NCBI GenBank assembly: GCA_039527025.1
Contig: BAAAJN010000009.1
Coordinates: 112,355-176,354, forward strand
DNA from: Microlunatus lacustris
GTDB taxonomy: Bacteria > Actinomycetota > Actinomycetes > Propionibacteriales > Propionibacteriaceae
Direction: 5' to 3'
Length of the DNA: 64,000 nt
Part shown: one piece after another, positions 39,794-48,590 of the stretch
Layout: every line of letters starts with the position of its first letter
Numbering within the stretch: position 1 is the first letter of the stretch
Notes under the pieces: generated by a model
The model's input: the letters and a program-made list of their open reading frames with translations, nothing else
Database searches by the model: none
Told to the model about the DNA's origin: nothing
Position numbers and translations under genes: made by a program

Positions 39794-41230
39794 ATGGACT
39801 ACCGCGTCGCCGATCTGACCCTGGCCGAGTACGGCCGCCTCGAGATCAAGCTCGCCGAGCACGAGATGCCGGGCCTGATGGCCATGCGCGAGCAGTTCGG
39901 GGAGTCGAAGCCGCTGGCCGGGGCCCGGATCGCGGGCTCGATCCACATGACCACCCAGACGGCGGTGCTGATCGAGACCCTGGTGGCTCTCGGCGCCGAG
40001 GTGCGCTGGGCCAGCTGCAACATCTTCTCCACCCAGGACCAGGCCGCCGCGGCGGTCGTGGTGGGCGACGGCACCCCCGACGCGCCGGCCGGCTCGCCGG
40101 TCTTCGCCTGGAAGGGCGAGACGCTGGAGGAGTACTGGGACCAGACGCTGGAGATCCTGCGCTGGCCCGACGGCGAGCTCGCCAACATGATCCTGGACGA
40201 CGGCGGCGACGCCACCCTGCTGGTCCACCGGGCGGTCGAGGCGATCAAGACCGGGCAGGTGCCGCAGGCCCAGGACGACGACCCCGAAGAGCTGCACGTC
40301 ATCGTCGCGCTGATCAAGCGCACGCTGGAGGAGGGCGTGGACTGGGTGGCCATCGGCAACGCCATCCAGGGCGTCACCGAGGAGACCACCACCGGCGTCC
40401 ACCGCCTGTACGAGATGTTCCGCGGCGACCAGCTGCTGTTCCCGGCGATCAACGTCAACGACTCGGTCACCAAGTCCAAGTTCGACAACAAGTACGGTAC
40501 CCGGCACTCGCTGGTCGACGGGCTGAACCGGGCCACCGACGTGCTGATCGGCGGCAAGACCGTCGTGGTCTGCGGGTACGGCGACGTCGGCAAGGGCTGC
40601 GCCGAGGCGCTGCGCGGTCAGGGCGCCCGGGTGGTCGTCACCGAGGTCGACCCGATCTGCGCGCTGCAGGCGGCGATGGACGGGTTCCAGGTCACCACCC
40701 TGGAGGACGTGCTGCCGCTCGTCGACATCCTCGTCACGGCGACCGGCTGCCTCGCCGTCGTCACCGCCGACCAGATGAGCCGGATGAAGCCGCAGGCGAT
40801 CGTGGCCAACATCGGCCACTTCGACAACGAGATCGACATGGCGGGGCTGGCCAAGCGCTCCGACACCACCCGGGTCCGGATCAAGCCGCAGGTCGACCAG
40901 TGGGTCTTCGACGCCGGCACCGAGGACGAGCGCTCGGTCATCGTGCTCAGCGAGGGCCGGCTGATGAACCTGGGCAACGCGACGGGGCACCCCAGCTTCG
41001 TGATGAGCAACTCCTTCACCAACCAGGTGCTGGCGCAGATCGAGCTGTACACCAAGCCGGAGGAGTACCCGATCGGGGTCTACACCCTGCCCAAGCACCT
41101 CGACGAGGCGGTGGCCCGGCTGCACCTCGACGCGCTGGGCGTGAAGCTCACCGAGCTGACCGACAAGCAGGCCGGCTACCTCGGGGTGCCGGTGAGCGGC
41201 CCCTACAAGTCCGACCACTACCGCTACTGA
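39794..41230 (+). CDS. ahcY: Adenosylhomocysteinase
   Basis: AhcY splits S-adenosylhomocysteine into adenosine and homocysteine, pulling methylation reactions forward. The 478-aa protein has the NAD+-binding Rossmann motif GYGDVGKGCAEALRG, the upstream catalytic FDNKYGTRHSL with its Lys/His residues, and the C-terminal KSDHYRY that closes the cofactor site. Length agrees with the actinobacterial form, which has an insertion of about 40 residues. TAGGCT (39781-39786) is 7 nt before the ATG, so a leaderless mRNA is likely. In related genomes manA lies between the SIS gene and ahcY; here the gap is 96 bp and empty. Confidence 0.96.
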   Translation: MDYRVADLTLAEYGRLEIKLAEHEMPGLMAMREQFGESKPLAGARIAGSIHMTTQTAVLIETLVALGAEVRWASCNIFSTQDQAAAAVVVGDGTPDAPAGSPVFAWKGETLEEYWDQTLEILRWPDGELANMILDDGGDATLLVHRAVEAIKTGQVPQAQDDDPEELHVIVALIKRTLEEGVDWVAIGNAIQGVTEETTTGVHRLYEMFRGDQLLFPAINVNDSVTKSKFDNKYGTRHSLVDGLNRATDVLIGGKTVVVCGYGDVGKGCAEALRGQGARVVVTEVDPICALQAAMDGFQVTTLEDVLPLVDILVTATGCLAVVTADQMSRMKPQAIVANIGHFDNEIDMAGLAKRSDTTRVRIKPQVDQWVFDAGTEDERSVIVLSEGRLMNLGNATGHPSFVMSNSFTNQVLAQIELYTKPEEYPIGVYTLPKHLDEAVARLHLDALGVKLTELTDKQAGYLGVPVSGPYKSDHYRY

Positions 41231-41243
41231 GCAGCTCCGGGGG

Positions 41244-41271
41244 CGGGGCCGGACGTCGTCGTCCGGCCCCG
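41244..41271 (+). terminator. Hairpin terminator after ahcY
   Basis: An 11-bp perfect stem (41244-41254 with 41261-41271) closes on GTCGTC. It lies 14 bp after the ahcY stop and 45 bp before the next gene, so it probably insulates the two. No T-run follows. Confidence 0.65.
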
Positions 41272-41315
41272 TCCGCCGCTGTCCGGGCCCGCCGAGCAGG
41301 CCAGGGAGGTCGTCG

Positions 41316-44300
41316 ATGAGCACCAAGGTCGCGCTCGAGCACCGCACCACCTACCGGTTCGACCGTCGGATCGGGATCGGACCGCACGTCATCCGGTTGC
41401 GTCCCGCCCCGCACACCCGCACCCCGATCAGCGCCTACTCGCTCACCATCAGCCCGGCTGACCACTTCCTGAACTGGCAGCAGGACCCGTTCGGCAACCA
41501 CCTGGCCCGGGTCGTCTTCCCCACCGCGTCCGACACCCTCGACATCACGGTCGGGCTGGTGGCCGACCTCGGGATGATCAACCCCTTCGACTTCTTCGTC
41601 GAGCCCTACGCCGAGAGCTACCCGTTCCGCTACGACGACGAGCTGGCCCGCGACCTGCAGCCCTACCTGGGCACCGCCGACACCGCGACCAGCCCCACGC
41701 TGTCGACGTGGCTGGACGGGCTGCGCCGGGCCACCCCGGCCGGCGGGTCGACGATCGACGTGCTGGTCGCCCTCAACTCAGCGGTCAACTCCGGCGTCGG
41801 CTACTCGCTGCGGATGGAGGAGGGCGTGCAGACGCCCGAGGAGACCCTGACCCGGGCGATCGGCAGCTGCCGTGACTCGGCCTGGCTGCTGGTCACCGCG
41901 CTGCGGCACTTCGGGCTCGCCGCGCGGTTCGTCTCGGGCTACCTCGTCCAGCTCGCCGCCGACCTCCCCGGCTCCGGCGGCCCGGCCGAGGACTTCACCG
42001 ACCTGCACGCCTGGGCGGAGGTCTTCCTGCCCGGGGCCGGCTGGATCGGGCTGGACCCGACGTCGGCCCTGTTCGCCAGCGAGGGACACATCCCGCTGGC
42101 CGCGACGCCGAACCCGTCGTCGGCGGCGGCGATCACCGGGGTGACCGACCCCAGCCAGACCACCCTGGCCTTCGCCAACGGCGTCCGCCGGGTGCACGAG
42201 GACCCGCGGGTCACCAAGCCGTACCGCGCCGACCAGCTGGCGCACCTGCACCGGCTGGGTGAGCACGTCGACGAGCGGCTGGCCGGCGCCGGCCTGGAGC
42301 TGACGATGGGCGGGGAGCCCACCTTCGTCGCCGTCGACGACATGACCTCACCCGAGTGGACGGTGGCCGCCGACGGCCCCGACAAGCGGCGGCGGGCCGA
42401 CGGGCTGGCGGGCCGGCTGGCCGAGCACTACGCGCGCGGCGGCCTGGTCCAGCGCGGCCAGAGCCGCTGGTACCCCGGCGAGGACCAGCCCCGCTGGGAC
42501 ATCACCCTGGTCTGGCGCGCCGACGGTGTACCGCTGTGGGACGCCCCGGCCCTGCTGGCCAACCCGCAGCACCCCTCGGCGGCGGCCGCGGACGCCCCGG
42601 ACCGCGCCCGCGCCCTCGCCGCCCGGCTGGCCACGGGGGCCGGACTGCCCGCGGCGCAGGCCCAGCCCTGCTTCGAGGACCCGCTGGCCGCCCTGGCCCA
42701 CGAGGTCCGGCAACCCGTCGGGCTCCCACCGGGCGCCGACCCGCTGACCGCCGACCCGGCCCTGGTGACGGCGCTGGACGCGGCGGAACCCGCCCCGGCG
42801 GCCTGGGCGCTGCCGCTGGTGCCCTCCTGGTTCGGCGACGCCTGGACCAGCCCCACCTGGCGGACCCGGCGCGGCCGCCTCGTGCTGGTGCCCGGCAACT
42901 CCCCCGCGGGGATGCGGCTGCCGCTGGATTCGCTGTCCTGGGAGCACCCGGACCACCCCGGCGAGGCTTCCTACGCCACCGCCGACGAGCCGCTGCCCGA
43001 CCCGGCGGACGGCCTCCGCGCCGTCGTCGCGGACCCGGACGCGGTGCCCGCCCGGACCGCCCTGGTCGTGCAGGCCCGGGACGGCCACGTGCACGTCTTC
43101 CTGCCCCCGCTGGAGCAGCTCGACCGCTACGTCGAGCTGGTCCGGCTGGTCGAGCGGAGCGCGGCCGCGATCGGCCTGCCGGTGGTGCTCGAGGGGTACG
43201 GCCCGCCGCCGGACCCGCGGGTGCGCACCCTGGCCGTCACCCCGGACCCAGGGGTCGTCGAGGTCAACCTGCACCCGACCGCGAGCTGGTCCGAGCTCAG
43301 CGAGCTCACCCACACCGTGCACCGGCTGGCCGCCGAGCAGGGGTTGGGCACCGAGACGTTCGCCCTGGACGGCGCCCACCGCGGCACCGGCGGGGGCAAC
43401 CACCTGACCCTCGGCGGCCCCACCCCCGCCCGCTCCCCGGTGCTGCGCCGGCCGGACCTGCTGGTGAGCATGCTGACCTACTGGCAGCACCACCCGGCGC
43501 TGTCCTACCTGTTCGCCGGCCGTTTCGTCGGCGCCACCAGCCAGGCGCCGCGGGTCGACGAGGGCCGCCCGGAGGCGGTCTACGAGCTGGAGACGGCGTT
43601 CGCCGAGATCGCGGCGCTGCCCGCCGACGACCTGCGCCCCTGGCGCGTGGACCGGTCGCTCCGGCACCTGCTGACCGATCTCACCGGCAACCCCCACCGC
43701 TCCGAGTTCTGCGTGGACAAGCTGTGGAGCCCGGACTCCACCCGCGGCCGGCTGGGGCTCCTGGAGCTGCGCGCCTTCGAGATGCCGCCGCACCCGGACA
43801 TGGCGCTGGTGCAGGCCCTGCTGGTGCGCGCCCTGCTGGTCCGTCTCGCCGAGGACCCCTTCGACGAGCCACTGGTGCGCTGGGGACCCGCGCTCCACGA
43901 GCGCTTCCTGCTGCCGCACTTCGTGCTGGCCGACGCGCACGACGTCGTCGCCGACCTGCAGGCCCACGGCCTCGACGTGGACGCCGGCTGGCTGGCGCCC
44001 TGCGCGGAGTTCCGGTTCCCGCGGATCGGCGCCAGCACCGTGGGCGCGGCCGACGGCAGCACCGTGGACCTGGAGCTGCGCCAAGCCATCGAGCCGTGGT
44101 CGGTGCTGGGGGAGGAGGCCGCCTCCGGTGGGACCGCCCGCTACGTCGACTCCTCGACCGAGCGGATCCAGGTCGTGGTGTCGGGGTTCGTGCCCGAGCG
44201 GCAGCTGCTGACGTGCAACGGCCGCCCGGTCCCGCTGGCCCCGACCGGGACGCCCGGCCGGTACGTCGCCGGCATCCGGTACCAGGCCTGGAGGCCGTGG

Positions 44301-44621
44301 TCGGCGCTGCACCCCACCCGGGAGGTCGACGCCCCGCTGCACCTCGACGTCGTCGACCGGGCCGCCCGGGTGTCGCTGGGCGGCGCGACCTACCACGTCG
44401 TCCACCCCGGCGGGCGGTCCTACCAGGAGCCGCCGGTCAACGCCTCCGCGGCGCAGGCCCGCCGGGCCAGCCGGTTCGAGGCGCTGAGCCACACCGCGGG
44501 CGAGGTCGACGTCGCCGCGCTGGACGCCGAGCTCGGCCGCCGCGCCGCCACGCCCCAGGACCACCCGCTGACGCTGGACCTGCGACGGCGGCCCAGCGCG
44601 GCCCGCGGGCGACGGCGGTGA
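41316..44621 (+). CDS. Transglutaminase-like and DUF2126 fusion protein
   Basis: This 1101-aa protein has two parts. Residues ~1-300 are a transglutaminase/protease-like domain with C185 (AIGSCRDSAW), H231 (DLHAWAEVF) and D247 (GLDPTSA) as the catalytic triad. Residues ~300-1090 are DUF2126, with blocks such as GGEPTFVAVDDM, RRADGLAGRLAEHYARGGLVQRGQSRWYPGE, THRG-like AHRGTGGGNHLTLGG and HPALSYLFAGRFVG. DUF2126 may be an ATP-grasp/carboxylate-amine-ligase relative. No signal peptide is seen. It overlaps the next gene by 4 bp (GTGA). Such clusters have been predicted, but not shown, to make or modify peptides. A GGGAGG site precedes the ATG. Confidence 0.9.
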   Translation: MSTKVALEHRTTYRFDRRIGIGPHVIRLRPAPHTRTPISAYSLTISPADHFLNWQQDPFGNHLARVVFPTASDTLDITVGLVADLGMINPFDFFVEPYAESYPFRYDDELARDLQPYLGTADTATSPTLSTWLDGLRRATPAGGSTIDVLVALNSAVNSGVGYSLRMEEGVQTPEETLTRAIGSCRDSAWLLVTALRHFGLAARFVSGYLVQLAADLPGSGGPAEDFTDLHAWAEVFLPGAGWIGLDPTSALFASEGHIPLAATPNPSSAAAITGVTDPSQTTLAFANGVRRVHEDPRVTKPYRADQLAHLHRLGEHVDERLAGAGLELTMGGEPTFVAVDDMTSPEWTVAADGPDKRRRADGLAGRLAEHYARGGLVQRGQSRWYPGEDQPRWDITLVWRADGVPLWDAPALLANPQHPSAAAADAPDRARALAARLATGAGLPAAQAQPCFEDPLAALAHEVRQPVGLPPGADPLTADPALVTALDAAEPAPAAWALPLVPSWFGDAWTSPTWRTRRGRLVLVPGNSPAGMRLPLDSLSWEHPDHPGEASYATADEPLPDPADGLRAVVADPDAVPARTALVVQARDGHVHVFLPPLEQLDRYVELVRLVERSAAAIGLPVVLEGYGPPPDPRVRTLAVTPDPGVVEVNLHPTASWSELSELTHTVHRLAAEQGLGTETFALDGAHRGTGGGNHLTLGGPTPARSPVLRRPDLLVSMLTYWQHHPALSYLFAGRFVGATSQAPRVDEGRPEAVYELETAFAEIAALPADDLRPWRVDRSLRHLLTDLTGNPHRSEFCVDKLWSPDSTRGRLGLLELRAFEMPPHPDMALVQALLVRALLVRLAEDPFDEPLVRWGPALHERFLLPHFVLADAHDVVADLQAHGLDVDAGWLAPCAEFRFPRIGASTVGAADGSTVDLELRQAIEPWSVLGEEAASGGTARYVDSSTERIQVVVSGFVPERQLLTCNGRPVPLAPTGTPGRYVAGIRYQAWRPWSALHPTREVDAPLHLDVVDRAARVSLGGATYHVVHPGGRSYQEPPVNASAAQARRASRFEALSHTAGEVDVAALDAELGRRAATPQDHPLTLDLRRRPSAARGRRR

Positions 44622-47212
44622 CCGTGCTCGGGCGCTACCTGGCCACGGCCGGCCAGGGCGACGTCCTCACCCCCGAGCCCGGCTTCGACGAGCTCGCCGG
44701 CCCCGACGGCACCCCGCGGCGCGGCTGGAGGAGTCTGCTGGCGGGGCTCGAGCGGTTCGTGGACGGCGACCTGGCGCACGCCCAGCACGAGGTGGCCCGG
44801 CTGCTCGAGGACGACAACGTCACCTACACGCCCAGCCCCGGTGCTGCGGTGTCGGTGGTCGACGACCCGGTCCCGGCCGTGGCGACGGCGCTGGCCGAAC
44901 CCCGCCCCTGGCGGCTCGACCCGGTGCCGCTGGTCCTCGACGACCGCGAGTGGGCGGGGCTCGAGGCCGGCGTGGTGCAGCGGGCGGAGCTCCTCGACGC
45001 CGTGCTCGCCGACCTCTACGGTCCGCAGCGGCTGCTCGCCTCCGGCGACATCCCGGCCGCCGCCGTGTTCGACCACGGCGAGTACCTCCGTCCGGTGGTC
45101 GGCACCGAGGCATTGGAGCGCCAGCGGCTGTTCACCACCGCCGCCGACCTCGGCCGGGACGCGGCCGGCGGCTGGAAGGTGCTGGCCGACCGCACCCAGG
45201 CGCCGTCCGGGGCGGGCTTCGCCATGCAGAACCGGCGGGTGGTCTCCCGGGTGGTGCCGGAGCTCTACCACGCCGCGCACCTGCACCGGCTGACGCCGTT
45301 CTTCCAGGCCATGCGGACCGCTCTGGTGGAGTCGGCCCCCCCGGCCGTCGAGGACCCACGGGTCGTCGTGCTCAGTCCCGGCCCGCACAGCGAGACGGCG
45401 TTCGACCAGGCCTTCGTCGCCTCCCTGCTCGGCTTCCCGCTGGTGGAGGGCAGCGACCTGACCGTCCGCGACGGCCGGGTGTGGCTCCGCGGGCTGGGCC
45501 GGCTGGAGCAGGTGGACGTCATCCTGCGCCGGGTCGACGCGGTGTGGACCGACCCGCTGGAGCTGCGGTCCGGCTCGCGGCTGGGGACCAGCGGCCTCCT
45601 GGAGTGCGTGCGGCAGGGCACCGTCAGCGTGGTCAACACCCTCGGCTCGGGCATCCTCGAGAACCCGGCGCTGCTGCCGTTCCTGCCCCGGCTCAGCGAG
45701 CGGCTGCTCGGCCAGCGGCTGCGACTGCCGTCGGTCGACACCTGGTGGTGCGGCGACCGCGCCGGGCGGTCCCACGTCCGCGCGCACCTCGACGAGCTCG
45801 TCGTCCGGCCGATCAGCCGCGACGCCGGTCGCAGCGTCCTCGGGTCGGCGTTGACCGCCGCCCAGCGGGAACGGCTGCTGGCCCGGATCGACGCCGCCCC
45901 GCACCGCTTCGTCGGGCAGGAGGTGCTGCCGCTGTCCTCGGCGCCCACCACGGTGGCCGAGCGGCTGGTGCCGCGGGACGTCGTGCTGCGCTGCTTCGCC
46001 GTCCGCAGCGGGACGTCCTACACGCCGATGCTCGGCGGCCTGGCCCGGGTGGCCGACCAGGCGGGGGACCGGCACGGACCGCTGGTCACCGCGCCGGACG
46101 GCGGTCTGGCCAAGGACGTCTGGGTGGTCAGCAGTGACCCGGTGCTGGCCACCCGGGTGCTGGTGCCCCGGCAGGCCGCCGGGCTCCCGCGCAGTGGTGC
46201 GGCGCCGACCGGCATGGTCCCGCGGGTGCTCAGCGACCTGTTCTGGTTCGGCCGCTACGCCGAGCGGGCGGAGGACCTGCTGCGGCTGGTGCTGGCCGCC
46301 CGGACGGTGGCCGTCGAGACCGACCTGGACACCACGCACGGCCGGGCGCTCGAGGTGCTCCTGCAGGCGGTCACCCAGGTCAGCACCACCTACCCCGGTT
46401 TCCTCGGCCGCGCGGAGCTGATGCCCGAGCTGCGGGCGATGCTGCTCGACCGCCAGCGACGGGGCACCGCCGCGCAGTCCCTGGCCTCGCTGTCGATGGC
46501 CGCGCAGGGGGTGCGCGACCAACTGTCGGAGGACGTGTGGATGGTGATGGCCGAGATGGACCGCGCGCTGGCCGCGCTGGCCGCCCACCCCGACGACCAG
46601 GGGCTGCAGCTGGTCGACACCGGCGAGCGGGTGCTGGCCGGCCTGCTGGCGCTGGCCGGGGTGGTCAGCGAGAACATGGTGCGCGACCCCGGGTGGTACC
46701 TGCTCGACGCGGGCCGGGGTCTGGAGCGGGCCCTGCAGGTCGTCGCCCTGCTGCGGGTGACCCTCGACCGGCAACGGGCACCGGAGACCGACCGGATGGT
46801 CGAGGAGGCGGTGCTGACCGCGTCGGAGTCGATCCTCACCTACCGCCGGCGCTACCGCGGCCGCGCCGGGGTCGAGGCGCTGGTCGAGCTGCTGGTCGTC
46901 GACCAGCACAACCCGCGCTCGGTCGCCTACCAGCTGGCCCGCGTGCTCACCGACCTGCAGGCCCTGCCCACGACGTCGCCGACGGCGCGGCCGCTGCGGC
47001 TGCTGGACACGCTGGTGGAGACCGTGCGGACGGCCGACCCGGCGACGCTGGTGGTCGCCGAGGGTGGCCGGCGGCGGGGTCTGGAGCGGTTCCTCGCCGA
47101 CCTGCACGACCAGCTCCGGGACCTCTCGGACGCGGTCCGCACCCAGTACCAGCAGCAGCCACCCAGCCAGCAGGCGCTGGCCGACACCTCCACCTGGGGT
47201 GGCGCGACGTGA
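44618..47212 (+). CDS. Circularly permuted ATP-grasp protein fused to an alpha-E domain
   Basis: This 864-aa protein joins two domains that are separate genes in many bacteria. Residues ~1-500 match the circularly permuted ATP-grasp family (DUF404/DUF407 type) with DVILRRVDAVWTDPLELR, NTLGSGILENPALLPFLP and LAKDVWVVSSDP. Residues ~530-850 are the all-helical alpha-E domain, starting RVLSDLFWFGRYAERAEDLLR. The ATP-grasp part should activate a carboxylate and ligate it to an amine. The GTG at 44618 overlaps the previous stop by 4 bp and the 3' end overlaps the next gene by 4 bp, so three proteins are made in coupled fashion. Confidence 0.92.
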   Translation: MTVLGRYLATAGQGDVLTPEPGFDELAGPDGTPRRGWRSLLAGLERFVDGDLAHAQHEVARLLEDDNVTYTPSPGAAVSVVDDPVPAVATALAEPRPWRLDPVPLVLDDREWAGLEAGVVQRAELLDAVLADLYGPQRLLASGDIPAAAVFDHGEYLRPVVGTEALERQRLFTTAADLGRDAAGGWKVLADRTQAPSGAGFAMQNRRVVSRVVPELYHAAHLHRLTPFFQAMRTALVESAPPAVEDPRVVVLSPGPHSETAFDQAFVASLLGFPLVEGSDLTVRDGRVWLRGLGRLEQVDVILRRVDAVWTDPLELRSGSRLGTSGLLECVRQGTVSVVNTLGSGILENPALLPFLPRLSERLLGQRLRLPSVDTWWCGDRAGRSHVRAHLDELVVRPISRDAGRSVLGSALTAAQRERLLARIDAAPHRFVGQEVLPLSSAPTTVAERLVPRDVVLRCFAVRSGTSYTPMLGGLARVADQAGDRHGPLVTAPDGGLAKDVWVVSSDPVLATRVLVPRQAAGLPRSGAAPTGMVPRVLSDLFWFGRYAERAEDLLRLVLAARTVAVETDLDTTHGRALEVLLQAVTQVSTTYPGFLGRAELMPELRAMLLDRQRRGTAAQSLASLSMAAQGVRDQLSEDVWMVMAEMDRALAALAAHPDDQGLQLVDTGERVLAGLLALAGVVSENMVRDPGWYLLDAGRGLERALQVVALLRVTLDRQRAPETDRMVEEAVLTASESILTYRRRYRGRAGVEALVELLVVDQHNPRSVAYQLARVLTDLQALPTTSPTARPLRLLDTLVETVRTADPATLVVAEGGRRRGLERFLADLHDQLRDLSDAVRTQYQQQPPSQQALADTSTWGGAT

Positions 47213-48111
47213 AGAGCTACCGGATCGAGCACAGCACGACCTACACCTACGAGGCCGACGTCACAGCCAGCTACGGGCAGTTCCACCTGCGGCCCCGCGA
47301 CCTCGGCTGGCAGCGCTGCCGGAGCCACCAGATCACCGTCGACCCGGCGCCCGGCGACCTGTTCGTGCACGACGACCTGTACGGCAACGCCAAGTCCTAC
47401 TTCCACGTCACCGAACCGCACCGGCAGCTCGTCGTCACCGCGGTCAGCCACGTCGAGGTCGGCGTCGGCGGCCCGGGTGAGGAGCAGCTGGCGGTGCCCT
47501 GGGAGCAGGCCCGGCCCGCGGTCCGGCCGGAGCAGCCCGATGCCTGGTCGGCCACCGACTTCACCTTCGCCTCGCCCTACGTCGAGGTGCCGCCCGGGAT
47601 CGAGGAGTACACCCGCGTCTCGTTCACCCCCGGCCGGCCGCTGGGTGAGGCCGCCGTGGACCTGATGCACCGGGTGCACGACGACTTCACCTACAAGTTC
47701 GGCTCCACCTCGGTGGGCACCACGGTGAGCACCCTGCTGGAGCTCCGAACCGGCGTCTGCCAGGACTTCTCGCACGTCATGCTGTCCGGCCTGCGCTCGC
47801 TGGGGCTGGCCGGCCGCTACGTCAGCGGTTACCTGGCCACCCGGCCACCGCCGGGGAAGCCGCGGCTGGTCGGCGCCGACGCCAGCCACGCCTGGGTGGG
47901 CTGCTGGGTGCCGGGCGGCGGCTGGCTCTACCTGGACCCGACCAACGCGAAGGTGATCGACGAGTCCCACGCCACCGTCGCCTACGGCCGCGACTACGGC
48001 GACGTGCTGCCGGTCAAGGGCGTGATCTTCACCGAGTCGAAGCGCTCGACGATGAAGGTCTCGGTCGACATGGCCCCGCTGGAGGACAGCACGGCCCTGC
48101 CGACGTCCTGA
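47209..48111 (+). CDS. Transglutaminase-like protein
   Basis: This 300-aa protein has the bacterial transglutaminase-like N-terminal beta domain (SYRIEHSTTYTYEADVTASYGQ) and the catalytic core with C184 (TGVCQDFSHVM), H227 (DASHAWVGCW) and D243 (LDPTNAK). The intact triad suggests a cysteine peptidase or amide-bond-forming enzyme. No secretion signal is evident. It closes the coupled trio with the DUF2126 and ATP-grasp/alpha-E proteins. The GTG at 47209 overlaps the upstream stop. The partner proteins suggest it hydrolyses or trims the ligase product, which is inference. Confidence 0.92.
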   Translation: MKSYRIEHSTTYTYEADVTASYGQFHLRPRDLGWQRCRSHQITVDPAPGDLFVHDDLYGNAKSYFHVTEPHRQLVVTAVSHVEVGVGGPGEEQLAVPWEQARPAVRPEQPDAWSATDFTFASPYVEVPPGIEEYTRVSFTPGRPLGEAAVDLMHRVHDDFTYKFGSTSVGTTVSTLLELRTGVCQDFSHVMLSGLRSLGLAGRYVSGYLATRPPPGKPRLVGADASHAWVGCWVPGGGWLYLDPTNAKVIDESHATVAYGRDYGDVLPVKGVIFTESKRSTMKVSVDMAPLEDSTALPTS

Positions 48112-48246
48112 CGGCTGGCCGAGCTCGGCCCGGCCACCTCACGCGCCCTTGTGCGCTCCCGCGCCTCGTTCGCGCTCCCGCGCCCCGCGGACCGGGCGCG
48201 GCAGCTTCGGAGGAGCGTGGCAGCACCAGAGGGGCGCTCCGGACCC

Positions 48247-48516
48247 TCAGTCCTCGTCGCCGCCCTCGGACATCCCGGCCCAGATCTCCTGGCACTCGGG
48301 GCAGACGGGGAAGCGCTCCGGGTCCCGGCTGGGCACCCACACCTTGCCGCAGAGCGCGACGACGGGGGTGCCGAGGACCATGGCCTCGGTGAGCTTCTCC
48401 TTGGGCACGTAGTGCGAGAAGCGCTCGTGGTCACCCTCTTCGAGGCGCAGGTCTTCACGTTCGGCGACGCGCTCGTCGACGATCGTCTCGGCTCCGGGGG
48501 TCAGCTGCTGGCTCAC
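48247..48516 (-). CDS. DUF3039 family protein
   Basis: This 89-aa actinobacterial protein contains HERFSHYVPKEKLTEAMVLGTPVVALCGKVW and RFPVCPECQEIW, the DUF3039 hallmark. The Cys in ALCGK plus CPEC and the His at SHYV may bind zinc. Function unknown. The family commonly sits near an SF2 helicase in actinomycetes, and here the helicase at 50096 is about 1.6 kb away on the other strand. TAGACT (48523-48528) is 6 nt from the GTG start at 48516, a leaderless arrangement. It converges on the transglutaminase gene over 135 bp, which contains a doubled CGCTCCCGCGCC and nothing else clear. Confidence 0.9.
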   Translation of the reverse strand: MSQQLTPGAETIVDERVAEREDLRLEEGDHERFSHYVPKEKLTEAMVLGTPVVALCGKVWVPSRDPERFPVCPECQEIWAGMSEGGDED

Positions 48517-48590
48517 CCGGTCAGTCTAGACATCTGGGCGTCGAGGGAAAGGATTGCCGGAGCCGGGAGCGGAAGTGGTGGACTGGTCCG

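Noticed and set aside
44420..47107. Long open frame antisense to the ATP-grasp/alpha-E gene
   Set aside because: It reads as Gln/Gly/His/Val-rich sequence without domains, and the plus-strand protein has clear ATP-grasp and alpha-E motifs.
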